From: Bacteroidetes bacterium GWF2_35_48
GTDB taxonomy: Bacteria; Bacteroidota; Bacteroidia; Bacteroidales; GWF2-35-48
Assembly (NCBI GenBank): GCA_001769125.1
Contig: MEOG01000103.1
Span: forward strand, 73,701 to 137,700
Direction of reading: 5' to 3'
DNA: 64,000 nt
Shown here: positions 45,601 to 53,306 of the stretch, piece by piece
How the letters are laid out: each line of letters starts with the position of its first letter
How positions within the stretch are numbered: position 1 is the stretch's first letter
Translations under genes and position numbers: made by a program
Notes under the pieces: generated by a model
Seen by the model: the letters and a program-made list of their open reading frames with translations, nothing else
What the model was told of the DNA's origin: nothing
Databases searched by the model: none

Positions 45601-47229
45601 CAGCCTGAAATCATCATTACTGACCTGAAAAGCGCCGATGGCATAAATGTTTTTCATCATCAAACCCCAGTTTTTTAAACGCGGTGTCAGCGATGTTCCT
45701 TTCAACAACTTTACAACAAGCGAATTGGGAGCAGCAATACCCCCGTTTGAAAATTCACCCACTCTGTAAGTTTTTCCACCCGCTGTATATTCATAAGCAA
45801 CAGCAAGTATTTCATCGGAATTTAATGCAGAATTCAAAGAAATAAATCCTAATTTTTGATTTAAAGAATATTCAGATTCTGCCAACTTCCTTGCAGATTC
45901 TATTTTTTCATAATCGACACCCCCTCTGAATCCTTTTCCGTTTAAATAGTTTGTAACCTGATCAATACTACGCATGCTCCCATAATCTAAAAAATTGCGA
46001 ATATTGTTAATGGAGTCGTGGGGATAAACAACATAATTCGTTCTTACAATTAATGGAGATTGTATCGTGTCTCCTTCTCCCAAATCAAGCAATGCAACAA
46101 TGTTACGCGCATTTTCAAAATTGCTCGATTTGTTGGTTACCCACACTTCCATACGGGTAATATTCACATTCGTGCTGATAATGGGCAGGTTTGCAAGGGA
46201 ATTATCATAATTCTGCGCAAAATAATGACCAATAAAAAAATGTTTGTTTGCCTCGTAATTATCACTAGTTACTTCAAAATTACTCGTCTGCGCACCCCCT
46301 TTTACCTCAATGGTTGACGTTTGTCCTTTTTGCTGTGAAAAAACCGTAGTAACATTAAGTTTGCCGAATTTTAAATCGGTTTTTATACCAAAAAGACTCT
46401 GACTTCCCGTAATTAAAGAACTTGTAAGAGGTAACGCAACATTACCGGCTTCAATTTTTTGAATAATTTCATCATCATAGCCCTGATATTCAATTTTTAT
46501 AGAATTTTCAAAATCGAAAGTAGCCTCAGTATTATAAACCACGCTTATTTTCAGCTTTTCTCCAATTTTCCCCTGCACATTCATCTGAATTTTTTCTTTG
46601 AAGTCAAAGGTGGTTGTGCGACGCAAACGCTCCGGCAAAGTAGGGTTATCAATTTTATTGATGTTAATTCCGAAAATAATTTCGGCAGAACCCTGTGGCT
46701 TGATATCAATAGTATTACCTCCAAAAATTCTGTCAAAAGTTTCTCCACCTACATGTAACTGCGGAATAATCGAAGAACGCTCACTGAAACTTTCAGATTT
46801 CATCTTCTGCTTCCAATAATTACGCATTCCGTTTTCGAAACTGTATTTTTTATAATCTTCAAACGAAACAGTTTTAGGACTCCTGTAATTTCGGGTTCCT
46901 ATACGCTCATAAAAATTATAACTGTTGGTTTCAGGATCAAATTCTGTTTCTGTTTTAATATTGTCGGGGTCTTGTCCGTAAAGTGGCGACCTTCCCGAAT
47001 TAGAAAACGGAAATCCATCGGCATCATTGAAAGGAAAGGGTAAGGGTCCCGTGGAAACAGGAGCTGTTGTTACGTTTGTGTCAGGGCCGGATGTAATAGT
47101 TGTATCTGAAGAAAGTAAACTTAAATCTTTTATAAATGTATTAATGTATGCTCCCGAAGGCAACACCATTACCATTAATGCTAAAATGATAACAGAAAAA
47201 ACAAATATATATTTAATAATTCTTTTCAA
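39652..47229 (-). CDS. sprA: SprA, type IX secretion outer-membrane translocon
   Basis: This 2525-residue protein has an N-terminal signal/membrane segment (Y-I-F-V-F-S-V-I-I-L-A-L). A long series of beta strands and large plug-like insertions follows, ending in a strand with L-V-Q, as expected for the giant 36-strand barrel SprA/Sov, the T9SS translocon. The length is typical (about 2400-2500). It exports proteins with T9SS C-terminal signals, such as the adhesin at 56113. It lies downstream of ruvA in the same direction, separated by repeated hairpins. Confidence 0.93.
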   Translation of the reverse strand: MKRIIKYIFVFSVIILALMVMVLPSGAYINTFIKDLSLLSSDTTITSGPDTNVTTAPVSTGPLPFPFNDADGFPFSNSGRSPLYGQDPDNIKTETEFDPETNSYNFYERIGTRNYRSPKTVSFEDYKKYSFENGMRNYWKQKMKSESFSERSSIIPQLHVGGETFDRIFGGNTIDIKPQGSAEIIFGININKIDNPTLPERLRRTTTFDFKEKIQMNVQGKIGEKLKISVVYNTEATFDFENSIKIEYQGYDDEIIQKIEAGNVALPLTSSLITGSQSLFGIKTDLKFGKLNVTTVFSQQKGQTSTIEVKGGAQTSNFEVTSDNYEANKHFFIGHYFAQNYDNSLANLPIISTNVNITRMEVWVTNKSSNFENARNIVALLDLGEGDTIQSPLIVRTNYVVYPHDSINNIRNFLDYGSMRSIDQVTNYLNGKGFRGGVDYEKIESARKLAESEYSLNQKLGFISLNSALNSDEILAVAYEYTAGGKTYRVGEFSNGGIAAPNSLVVKLLKGTSLTPRLKNWGLMMKNIYAIGAFQVSNDDFRLDVLYDNPKTGVSTNNLPEGACAKKPLLEVLNLDNLNSQLDPHPDGMFDFIDRVTINATNGRVIFPVRQPFGNYLRQAITGGDPSKNEIAERYIYQELYDSTQSKARQVAEKNKFRLKGSSKSSVSSEIPLNAMNVPQGSVKVTANGRPLTENVDYTVNYTLGRVKIINQGLLESGTPIQISLENNSLFSIQSKSLVGARFNYEINRDFNLGGTILNLTERPLTQKVNIGDEPISNTIWGVDGTYKTEVPFLTKLIDKIPFIDTKEKSTLLINGEFAYLVPGHSRAIDKSGTSYIDDFEGSKTSMDIKSFNAWSIASTPQYQADLFPEGILTGTSNDSVRSFGYNRAKIAWYSIDPLFLRNNAQTPSHIKSDPNTQSSHFVREIFEQEIFPYKEPQNGIPTNMAVLNVAFYPEEKGLYNYDAIGMPGISYGIDELGKLRNPKTRWGGITRKIDQSDFEAANIEHIEFWLMDPFVEDNTLTGGELFFNLGNVSEDVLKDSRKAFENGLPTSDNVINVDTTQWGRVPNVQSVVNAFDNNSGSREYQDVGLDGLRTIDELTFFEDYLAQVAAAHGEGSQAYIKAREDPSTDNYHYFRGSDFDGSQLGILDRYKLYNGHEGNSPTSEMSPEPYPTSASTMPDVEDINRDNTLSESESYYQYRVKIKPNDFSVGRNYIADKIDYTATLANGTQSSVTWYQFKIPITEWEKRVGEIQDFKSIRYVRMFMKGFEKPVILRFAKMDLVRSEWRKYSSSFMEPSEYSPDELPQTMFEISAVNIEENGRRIPVNYVLPAGITRVIDPSNPQLRQLNEQSIVLRVDELLDGDARAAYKNVTMDIRKYKRLKMDVHAEKFNDMPLDDYDVSVFVRLGTDYKDNYYEYEIPVKITPAGNYNNDSEDDRYVVWPAENAFDIPLEVFQSVKQQRNEQMRAEGSSVTSGSLFNVKDGKNTVKVVGYPNLSSVRTIMIGVRNPKKSSTTSSDDGLSKSTEIWFNELRLTDFDEKGGWAATGRIQAKLADFGNVSLSGLTIKPGFGSIEKKVGERYKEEIYQYDLSSNFQLGKFFPEKAGINLPMYMGFAQTIKNPEYNPLEPDVLFKEALNDPNLPEEYKKKLKSVGQDNTIRKSLNFTNVKVNKASGSKPHFYDVSNWSASYAYTATNSHDISTEFYNQKTHNGGIAYNYSITPKSIAPFKKAGFMKSPYWKIIKDLNFYYTPSQISFRTNMSKEYDERQIRNINNLEINAFNSGDDYKIPTTFSKNFMWLRQYDLKYDITQALKFDFSATNTARIDEPDGQITKDRKENGYRDTVLNEIYNLGRNTQYHHTANLSYDVPINKIPAFNWINSTARYSANYDWQAGPLLSDASRLNLGNTIKNSNTMMGTVNMTMLTLYNKSKFLKDVNQKFSRPTKPQPKQNQKKTEKVNFEKDYSGLKANIPRIIKHNLKTEEVVVKMFDEKGAEIKGDVKIINENKVSFTSKEDFKKVKVKITGTRDVKESILRIIAERTARTLMSVRNVSIQYSQNNGSILPGYLPKTRIMGSENYTPNPDIFQQQFGTIQAPGIPFIFGWQDTSFASNAGSNHLLTVDDIMNSPFVMTNTTTLNVRAMLEPISDLKVDLNAQHNLGKNTSQWFVSQKVEPYFYYVSTQITGTFSMSVIAIKTAFFDSKNKDGEYTSKAFDNFRNSRIVISRRLAQRRADATNYDPVVMQNDTSQGFYDGYGRNSQNVLLPAFLAAYTGSNADNYDLKENSFEQGFPSWMSIRPNWSINYNGLTKIDFVKRYIKTATVSHVYRSTFSVGGYMSNPRYEEAEDDFSQMRYEFQNDFVPRYDVNSASISEQFSPLIGFDLTWINSLSTKIEIKKQRTLALSFSNNQLNEMNSNEYVFGAGYRIKDVQIELRTIGGGGKKKMYKSDINLRADVSIRKSLTYIRKLEEGVTQPTAGQTSITLKTSADYVLSDRFILKLFFDRILTNPIVSTTFKTANTNFGVSVRFQLVQ

Positions 47230-47323
47230 TCAAAAATAGTCTTCTATAAGTTTGTATTTTAATTCTTTATGCCAGACATCTTTTCTTTTTTGTGCCTGAT
47301 ATTCTCTGATATACTTGGTCTCT

Positions 47324-47354
47324 ATCGCTGATTGAGGCTCTCGAAATCAGCGAT
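47324..47354 (-). repeat. Diverged constant-loop-like hairpin
   Basis: Perfect 10-bp arms ATCGCTGATT/AATCAGCGAT enclose an 11-nt loop that starts GAG and ends TCGA, similar to the family loop GAGCGGAGTCGA. It may be a decayed fifth member next to the copy at 47378. Confidence 0.5.
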
Positions 47355-47377
47355 TAATCCTCTATTGGCTAAGCCGA

Positions 47378-47405
47378 TGGTGGCTGAGCGGAGTCGAAGC
47401 CACCA
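47378..47405 (-). repeat. Constant-loop hairpin directly after ruvA
   Basis: Stem TGGTGGCT/AGCCACCA (8 bp, perfect) closes the loop GAGCGGAGTCGA (TCGACTCCGCTC in the ruvA sense). It abuts the ruvA stop codon at 47406. Confidence 0.75.
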
Positions 47406-47987
47406 CTACAACATCTTCAACGCCCTTTTCACAAGTTCCTCAACCTTAATGTCTTTATTCTCAGAAGCCAGCTTTAAAACCGCTTTTTCCGCCAATGCTT
47501 TATTAAAGCCCAGCATAATTAAAGCAGATAACGATTCATTGGCAACAGTATTGCCTCCGGTAAAAAATATTTCTTCTTTTTCCTGTGTTTTTCCGAATTT
47601 ATCTTTAAGTTCGATTACAACCCTTTGCGCTGTTTTTAAGCCAATTCCCTTAATGCTTTTCAATAAATTAATGTCTGCGCTGATAATTGCCTTCTGAATT
47701 TCATCGGGAGATAAAGATGACAACATCATGCGGGCAGTATTGCATCCAATACCACTTACAGAAATGAGCATTCTGAAAATTTCTCGTTCTTTTTTATCAG
47801 CAAATCCATGAAGAATAATAGCGTCTTCTCTTACCTCCTGATGGATAAAAAGTTTTGCTTCTGCTCCCAATTTTAAACGGGAATATGTATTAAGTGAAAT
47901 ATTTAACAAGTATCCGATACCCTCGTTTTCTACTACTGCGCTCGTTGGTTTTACCTCCTCCAGCAGTCCCTTAATGTATTCGTACAT
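47406..47987 (-). CDS. ruvA: Holliday junction branch migration protein RuvA
   Basis: This 193-residue protein has the N-terminal OB fold, then two helix-hairpin-helix motifs, L-I-S-V-S-G-I-G-C-N-T-A-R and L-K-S-I-K-G-I-G-L-K-T-A-Q-R-V, and the small C-terminal domain that contacts RuvB (L-G-F-N-K-A-L-A-E-K-A). It binds four-way junctions and loads the RuvB motor during recombination and repair. The length is normal. It precedes sprA on the same strand. Confidence 0.95.
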   Translation of the reverse strand: MYEYIKGLLEEVKPTSAVVENEGIGYLLNISLNTYSRLKLGAEAKLFIHQEVREDAIILHGFADKKEREIFRMLISVSGIGCNTARMMLSSLSPDEIQKAIISADINLLKSIKGIGLKTAQRVVIELKDKFGKTQEKEEIFFTGGNTVANESLSALIMLGFNKALAEKAVLKLASENKDIKVEELVKRALKML

Positions 47988-48126
47988 AATTTATTTTCAA
48001 ATGTTTACAGCCTAATCGTCTTTCCAAATCTTCGGTTTAGGCAAAGGGGCAAATTTATATAAAAATATACATTATATAAAAGTCTCTTTCAATCTTTATT
48101 AAAAATTATTTTTTCCTACCGTGTTT

Positions 48127-48168
48127 GGGTATTGTAAATACGATGCACTGCATCGTATCAACATACCC
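48127..48168. repeat. Nested palindrome upstream of the exported-protein operon
   Basis: GGGTATTG (48127) pairs with CATACCC (to 48168). Inside, the arms ATACGATGCA/TGCATCGTAT (48138-48158) leave a single central base. It lies in the 47988-48322 gap between divergent genes. A direct array of ACATACCCA-like units follows to about 48195. Confidence 0.7.
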
Positions 48169-48262
48169 AACATACCCATCCTACCCTTCATATCCGGCAC
48201 ACACTATCAAAAATCCAAAAAATAATCCCTCAAAAAAAATAATCCACATTAAAAAAAAATTT

Positions 48263-48270
48263 TATATTTG
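48263..48270 (+). promoter_or_regulatory. Possible -7 box upstream of the exported-protein operon
   Basis: TATATTTG matches TAnnTTTG and lies 53 bp before the ATG at 48323; no clear -33 TTTG. Confidence 0.35.
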
Positions 48271-48322
48271 CATTTCTTATTATCAGGATATGAATCTTAA
48301 TGTTTAATTAAATTTGTTTTTT

Positions 48323-50170
48323 ATGAAAAAAATCTACGTTTTTTTATTTAGCTTACTTTTCTGTGGATTTACTTTTGCGCAAGACAATGCAGGAGGAGGG
48401 AAAAGTAAAGTTGTTAGTTCCGACTACTCGAGAAATGCAATTACTGTTGTTTTACTAAATTTTGATCAGGACAAGTACGGTGAAGACCTGAAAAAAGCAA
48501 TGGAAAGCCTTAAAATCGAAGATAAATTCGATAACAACCAGTTCGGTGTTAATTATATAAAGGCAAACGTTGATATGCGTTCAGGAAACTGTGCAACAAC
48601 AGGTATTCTCGCTGCCAAACAAGATACCAATAGAGCCAACAAAATCAAAGAAATTATTGCTTCTCAGAAATTTGGGCACAGCATTGTTGGAAAATGGTAT
48701 AATATGAACGATAAAGGTGTTGTTGACCTTGAAACCATATTTAAAAGAGGTATGTATAATGCAACTGACGCAGATCATAAAGCTGCTTCAGATGGAAAAC
48801 GTGGTGTGGACGCTGATTTGAAAGATGCCGGTTACTCATTAATTAATAATAGCTATGTTATTGTGCTTGACTTTGGAAACATCCTTACTATGGATGAATT
48901 CTATGATATTCAGGAAAAAAAGAAAAAAGCGCTCGGCGCTATTGCAAGTGCAGCCGGAGGGAAGGTTGACCTTAAACAAAAACGTCCAAAAACAGGATGG
49001 ATTACGGATATTAAAGCTTACTTGTTTAAAGTTGATTATAATGCAGACGTAAACCAATCATTCTTTGATCTTTTTCAGGAAATTCCGGGTGATGACCAGC
49101 ATTGGACAATTGACAAAGCTAAATACGAAGCCTTATCTATTCCAGTTAAATATATTGCTCAGGTTTATTTTCCAAGAACAGAAGGTAATGAATACAAAAA
49201 ACCTCATATTTTGGCTCCTGCAAGCCCTTCGTCAAAAGAACAACTTTTTGTAAAAATGGTAAATAATGGTTTAACAAACACCGAGCTTATGATTACCCGT
49301 AAGGTTGAAGCATTCCGCGTAAAAGCTCCTGTTATGGAAGCTAAAAAAAGTTTCATCTTCCCGAACATTAAAGCAAAAGTGGGTAAAAAAGAAGGCGTAC
49401 ATCTTGACAAACGTTTCTTCGTTTGGGAAAAAGTTGAAGACAAAGGAAAATTGGTAAGCAAACGCCGCGGTGTGGTTCGCGCATCTAACAGTATTACAGA
49501 TAACAGAACCGTTACAACCGGAAGCACTACTCCTTCTAAATTCTACCAGATTTCAGGTAAAAAACTCGAAGATGGTATGATTATCGAAGAACGCCCCGAT
49601 TTTGGTATTGGTTTGTTTGTTGGAGCCGGTGTGCCGCTTGCAAATATTACTCAAACAACTACAACTTCTGGATATTGGGATAATAATACAGGTTTTTGGG
49701 TAAATGGTGGGACTTCTACTTCTGAATATGCTCCCGCATTGGCCATTCAGGGTCGTCTGGAATACAATGTTTCTCCAATGATTGCAAAATTCACTAAAAA
49801 ATTCTTAAGCGAATTCCGTTTATTTGTTGAATTCAGAAGCTTAGGCGAAGTTACTGAGGATATTAATGGCGCAAAATTTTCAACTCCTCCCCAGTCCAAT
49901 TTATTTTACGGTGGTGGTATCAGCAAGGATATTCACTTAACTAGAAAAATAAAGCTGGCTCCATTTGCTCAATACATGATTGGAAGTTACAATGAAATTG
50001 AATCTGCTGCACAACTTGGTTTTGGCGCAAGATTACCCATTAACTTCAACTACTGGCTGGCATTTGTTCCCAGTGTTACTATTTTTACAGATCATGGACT
50101 CACAACCACTCCTACTTATTCAGGCTTAGGCGGAATGTATATTGATTTTGGTTTACGAATTGGTTTATAA
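48323..50170 (+). CDS. Exported protein with beta-barrel-like C-terminus, unknown function
   Basis: The ATG at 48323 (615 residues) gives a signal peptide ending near F-T-F-A-Q; a TTG three codons before is less likely. I do not recognise the family. The first ~420 residues are mixed alpha/beta. From about 420 (F-G-I-G-L-F-V-G-A-G-V) the strands alternate like an outer-membrane barrel and end G-L-R-I-G-L, fitting an 8-strand barrel end. It is followed after 35 nt by a lipoprotein gene in the same transcript, closed by the terminator at 50716. Confidence 0.6.
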   Translation: MKKIYVFLFSLLFCGFTFAQDNAGGGKSKVVSSDYSRNAITVVLLNFDQDKYGEDLKKAMESLKIEDKFDNNQFGVNYIKANVDMRSGNCATTGILAAKQDTNRANKIKEIIASQKFGHSIVGKWYNMNDKGVVDLETIFKRGMYNATDADHKAASDGKRGVDADLKDAGYSLINNSYVIVLDFGNILTMDEFYDIQEKKKKALGAIASAAGGKVDLKQKRPKTGWITDIKAYLFKVDYNADVNQSFFDLFQEIPGDDQHWTIDKAKYEALSIPVKYIAQVYFPRTEGNEYKKPHILAPASPSSKEQLFVKMVNNGLTNTELMITRKVEAFRVKAPVMEAKKSFIFPNIKAKVGKKEGVHLDKRFFVWEKVEDKGKLVSKRRGVVRASNSITDNRTVTTGSTTPSKFYQISGKKLEDGMIIEERPDFGIGLFVGAGVPLANITQTTTTSGYWDNNTGFWVNGGTSTSEYAPALAIQGRLEYNVSPMIAKFTKKFLSEFRLFVEFRSLGEVTEDINGAKFSTPPQSNLFYGGGISKDIHLTRKIKLAPFAQYMIGSYNEIESAAQLGFGARLPINFNYWLAFVPSVTIFTDHGLTTTPTYSGLGGMYIDFGLRIGL

Positions 50171-50205
50171 TTTAAATTGAATATAAATAATTAAAACAAA
50201 AAGTA

Positions 50206-50700
50206 ATGAAAGGAAAATTCTCAATTTTAATCGCGCTATTTTTTATTGCAGCAATAGCAATAAATGGATGCAAGCCCAAACAGCAGGCAGCTGCTGTAGT
50301 ATACGACTATGAAGCAGTTTACGGTGGCACCCAGGGTGTTGACGGAACTACTATGGTAAAAGTTACCGCTAAAGGTAAAAAAGCAGAAGATGCTGTTGAA
50401 AATTGCAAGAAATATGCAGTTCACGCAATTATGTTCAGAGGAATCCCCGGTTCAAACATGGCAAAAGCTATTCTTACTGAACCCAACGCAGAAACAAAAA
50501 ATGCTGATTATTTCAACAAATTTTTTGCTCCTTCTGGAAAATATCTTTCTTTTATGACTCCAAGTGGCGATGGTCCACAGGATAAAGTAAAAACTTCTGA
50601 TGGTTACAAAGTTACAATGCTTATCAATGTAAAACACAAAAACCTCAGGAAACAACTTGAAGATGACGGCATTGCAAAGAAAATGACCGATGGATTTTAA
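50206..50700 (+). CDS. Lipoprotein of unknown function
   Basis: This 164-residue protein has a lipoprotein signal ending A-I-N-G-C (Cys22). The mature part contains K-A-E-D-A-V-E-N-C-K-K-Y-A-V-H-A-I-M-F-R-G, a helix-strand pattern I have not seen named. It starts 35 nt after the barrel-like protein gene and is followed by a terminator, so the two form a unit. Confidence 0.65.
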   Translation: MKGKFSILIALFFIAAIAINGCKPKQQAAAVVYDYEAVYGGTQGVDGTTMVKVTAKGKKAEDAVENCKKYAVHAIMFRGIPGSNMAKAILTEPNAETKNADYFNKFFAPSGKYLSFMTPSGDGPQDKVKTSDGYKVTMLINVKHKNLRKQLEDDGIAKKMTDGF

Positions 50701-50715
50701 TTCTTAAAAAATAAT

Positions 50716-50755
50716 AAAACAAGACCCGTTTATTTTTTCGGGTTTTGTTTTTTTT
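50716..50755 (+). terminator. Terminator after the lipoprotein gene
   Basis: AAAACAAGACCCG (50716-50728) and CGGGTTTTGTTTT (50739-50751) pair along 13 positions, with one G-T, then a T-run. It separates the first two exported genes from the next two. Confidence 0.8.
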
Positions 50756-50808
50756 ATTTTTGGTTCAATGTTTGATAAAAAAATAAAATGTTTAACGTAT
50801 AAAACTTA

Positions 50809-51762
50809 ATGTATATGAAAAAATTAATTTTTGTTCTTTTTATTGTTGTTGGTTTTCTTCAGACCTTCGGACAGGCTAAAAAACCAACCCTGATGATTGT
50901 TCCTGCTGATATTTATTGTACGCGCGCAAACTTTACCATGGAATTTGACAATCAGGGTTCAAAAGTAGTGTTACCCGATTACAAAAAAACCATGCAGAAC
51001 GACGAAAACATGCGTCTTGTTATTACAAAAATCCAATCAATGTTTGTTGACAGAGGATTCCCCCTTAAAAACCTTGAAGCTGAACTTAAAAAACTTGAAA
51101 AAGAAAGTGCTGAAATGAGCATGATGACCAGCAAATCATCTGGCTCCTCTATTGCAGAAAGTCCCATTGACATCTTGAAAAGAACTGCAAAAGCCGACAT
51201 TATTCTTGATATTGACTTTAATGTTAAGAAAAACGGTCCTCAAAAATATATAAGCTTTAATCTTCAGGGATTAGACGCTTATACGAGTAAAGCTATTGCA
51301 AATGCTGCAGGTGCTGGCAAACCTTCTTCTGCTGCTCAAGTAGAAATTTTACTCGAAGAAGCAGTTCTACAACATCTTGATAACTTTCAGGCACAAATTA
51401 TGGCACACTTCGAAGATTTATTCGCTAATGGTCGCGAAGTTGTTTGCAAAATTAAAGTTTGGGACAGTTCTCCTGTAAACCTCGAAGAAGAATTTGGAGA
51501 TGAAGAACTCAACAAACATATTGACGATTGGTTTGCAAAAAACACTGTAAAAGGGAGATACAATCAGGCAGATGCTTCTGAAAACATGATGAATTTTGAT
51601 CAGGTACGTATTCCATTGTATAACGAAAAAGGCAAAGCTTTAGATACTAAAAACTGGCTTAATGAATTAAGAAAAGTTTTGAAAGGCGAACCTTATAACC
51701 TTGTTTCAAAGCTTTATTTGAAAGGTTTAGGAGAAGCTTGGCTGATTATCGGAGAGAAATAA
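50809..51762 (+). CDS. Exported protein, DUF6175-like
   Basis: The start at 50809 has ATG-TAT before ATG-AAA at 50815; the second would give 315 residues, and both keep the signal peptide (L-I-F-V-L-F-I-V-V-G-F-L-Q-T-F-G-Q). The mature protein begins P-T-L-M-I-V-P-A-D-I-Y-C, a pattern I associate with the DUF6175 family of Bacteroidota. Role unknown. It precedes another exported protein by 32 nt. Confidence 0.55.
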   Translation: MYMKKLIFVLFIVVGFLQTFGQAKKPTLMIVPADIYCTRANFTMEFDNQGSKVVLPDYKKTMQNDENMRLVITKIQSMFVDRGFPLKNLEAELKKLEKESAEMSMMTSKSSGSSIAESPIDILKRTAKADIILDIDFNVKKNGPQKYISFNLQGLDAYTSKAIANAAGAGKPSSAAQVEILLEEAVLQHLDNFQAQIMAHFEDLFANGREVVCKIKVWDSSPVNLEEEFGDEELNKHIDDWFAKNTVKGRYNQADASENMMNFDQVRIPLYNEKGKALDTKNWLNELRKVLKGEPYNLVSKLYLKGLGEAWLIIGEK

Positions 51763-51794
51763 TTATTAATCAGATTAATTAAAATTAAAAAACT

Positions 51795-52760
51795 ATGAAA
51801 CATTTATTATTAATTATCGGGTTAATTACCATGACCCAATGGGGTTTCTCCCAGAATCAAAATGCAAAAGCAGATGATGTTGGAAGAATTGCATTAACAA
51901 CTGTTGTTCCGCAACAAATTGCAGGAATGCCAAAACAGGCCGAAAGTATGTTGAAAAATAAATTGAGTCAGGTTGCTACCAAAAATGGTATGGGAGGGTC
52001 TGCTACAAACCCCCAATTTATTTTAACTGCAAATGTTGCAATCGTTACAAAAGATATTACGCCAACAGCTCCTCCAATGATTGCTTACAATCTTGAAGTT
52101 ACTTTCTATGTTGCAGATTATGTAAATAAAATTAAATATTCTTCTGCAACTGTTGCCATAAAGGGTGTTGGTCAAAATGAAGAAAAAGCTTACATCTCCG
52201 CTATAAAAAACATTAATGTTGGAGCTCCAGCTTTAAAAGCATGTATCGAAGAAGGAAAAACTAAAATCATTGAGTACTATAACTCAAAATGTGATTTTAT
52301 TATTAAAGAAGCTAAAACACTTGCAGATACAAAAAAATTCGGCGAAGCTATTTACAAGCTTACCAGCATACCCGACGTTTGCAAAGAATGTTACATGAAA
52401 GCAATGGACAATGTAAAACCAATTTACCAGATGTACATGGACGACAAATGCAACAAAGATCTTGCAAAAGCCCGTACAGCCTGGGGTGGTTCATTAACCT
52501 ATGACGGCGCAGTTGAAGCACAATCCTACATGGCTGGTATTACTCCTGATGCAAAATGTTATAAAGAAGCGCAGGATTTGATTAAAGAAATCAAAGCAAA
52601 GGTTTTTGCAGACCAGAAAAAAGAATGGGAATTCCAGCTTATGGTTTACAAAGATGGCGTTGACCTCCAAAAACAAATGATTGACGCTTACAAAGAAGTA
52701 AACATCGCTTATGCAAACAACCAACCGGATGTGGTGTATGATGTAACGTTCCTTTGGTAA
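51795..52760 (+). CDS. Exported protein of unknown function
   Basis: This 321-residue protein has a signal peptide (cleavage near G-F-S-Q-N, residue 20). The mature part begins with R-I-A-L-T-T-V-V-P and has a cysteine-containing helical stretch (I-P-D-V-C-K-E-C) near 195-202, then a TPR-like or coiled region with paired Cys. I do not recognise it. It is the last of two linked genes, closed by a terminator. Confidence 0.6.
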   Translation: MKHLLLIIGLITMTQWGFSQNQNAKADDVGRIALTTVVPQQIAGMPKQAESMLKNKLSQVATKNGMGGSATNPQFILTANVAIVTKDITPTAPPMIAYNLEVTFYVADYVNKIKYSSATVAIKGVGQNEEKAYISAIKNINVGAPALKACIEEGKTKIIEYYNSKCDFIIKEAKTLADTKKFGEAIYKLTSIPDVCKECYMKAMDNVKPIYQMYMDDKCNKDLAKARTAWGGSLTYDGAVEAQSYMAGITPDAKCYKEAQDLIKEIKAKVFADQKKEWEFQLMVYKDGVDLQKQMIDAYKEVNIAYANNQPDVVYDVTFLW

Positions 52761-52778
52761 GATAAAATTCTCTTAAAC

Positions 52779-52815
52779 AAAAAAACCGTTCCGAAATTGG
52801 GGCGGTTTTTTTTTG
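52779..52815 (+). terminator. Terminator after the exported-protein genes
   Basis: AAAAAACCG (from 52780) pairs with CGGTTTTTT (from 52803), with extra pairing of TTCC/GGGG, and a T-run. It follows the stop at 52760 by about 20 nt. Confidence 0.75.
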
Positions 52816-52868
52816 AAAAATTCTCTTTTATGTTGTATTTTTACAAATTAACAGCTATTCTTATTTTT

Positions 52869-53012
52869 ATGGAGGCAATAATAAAAGCAAAAGATATTAA
52901 AACATTCCAGGCAGTGATTGATTTTTTAAAATCTCTGAATTTTGATGTTACGATTACTGATCAAGCAATTTCAAAAAGCAGTTTAAAAGAAAAAGACTTC
53001 AGAAAGAAATGA
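52869..53012 (+). CDS. Small antitoxin-like protein (probably decayed pair)
   Basis: This 47-residue frame, from the ATG at 52869 (an upstream extension lacks antitoxin features), reads M-E-A-I-I-K-A-K-D-I-K-T-F-Q-A-V and ends E-K-D-F-R-K-K. It has the look of a small RHH- or DUF-type antitoxin but is shorter than usual. A PIN-domain fragment follows at 53093. Both may be remains of a VapBC-type pair. Confidence 0.45.
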   Translation: MEAIIKAKDIKTFQAVIDFLKSLNFDVTITDQAISKSSLKEKDFRKK

Positions 53013-53092
53013 AGAAGTTCAATTAACCAGTCTTATAGGTTTGTATACCAGTAATATTACAAATGGCTCTGTTAATCATGATAAAGAAATTT

Positions 53093-53227
53093 ATGCAGGA
53101 AAAAATCTTTATTGATACAGGAGCCTTTATTGCGCTGAATGATAAATCAGATCAATATCATGATTTAGCATCTGATTTGGCAAAACAAATTTTCAGTAAT
53201 AATCAAATTTGTTTTTATATTTCCTAA
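53093..53227 (+). pseudogene. PIN-domain toxin fragment (VapC-like)
   Basis: The 44 visible residues, I-F-I-D-T-G-A-F-I-A-L-N-D-K-S-D-Q-Y-H, carry the first PIN acidic motif (Asp8) but stop early; complete PIN domains are about 130 residues with three more acidic residues. It lies 80 nt after a small antitoxin-like frame. The toxin is probably inactive. Confidence 0.6.
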
Positions 53228-53306
53228 TCTTGTTTAAACTACAGGCACTCTCGTCCTCTCCCCGCAAGGCTTTACATAGAGACGAGCGCGAACTGGGACT
53301 TTTTTA

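Noticed and set aside
53228..53306. tRNA or small RNA near the PIN fragment
   Set aside because: No cloverleaf or anticodon arm can be drawn.
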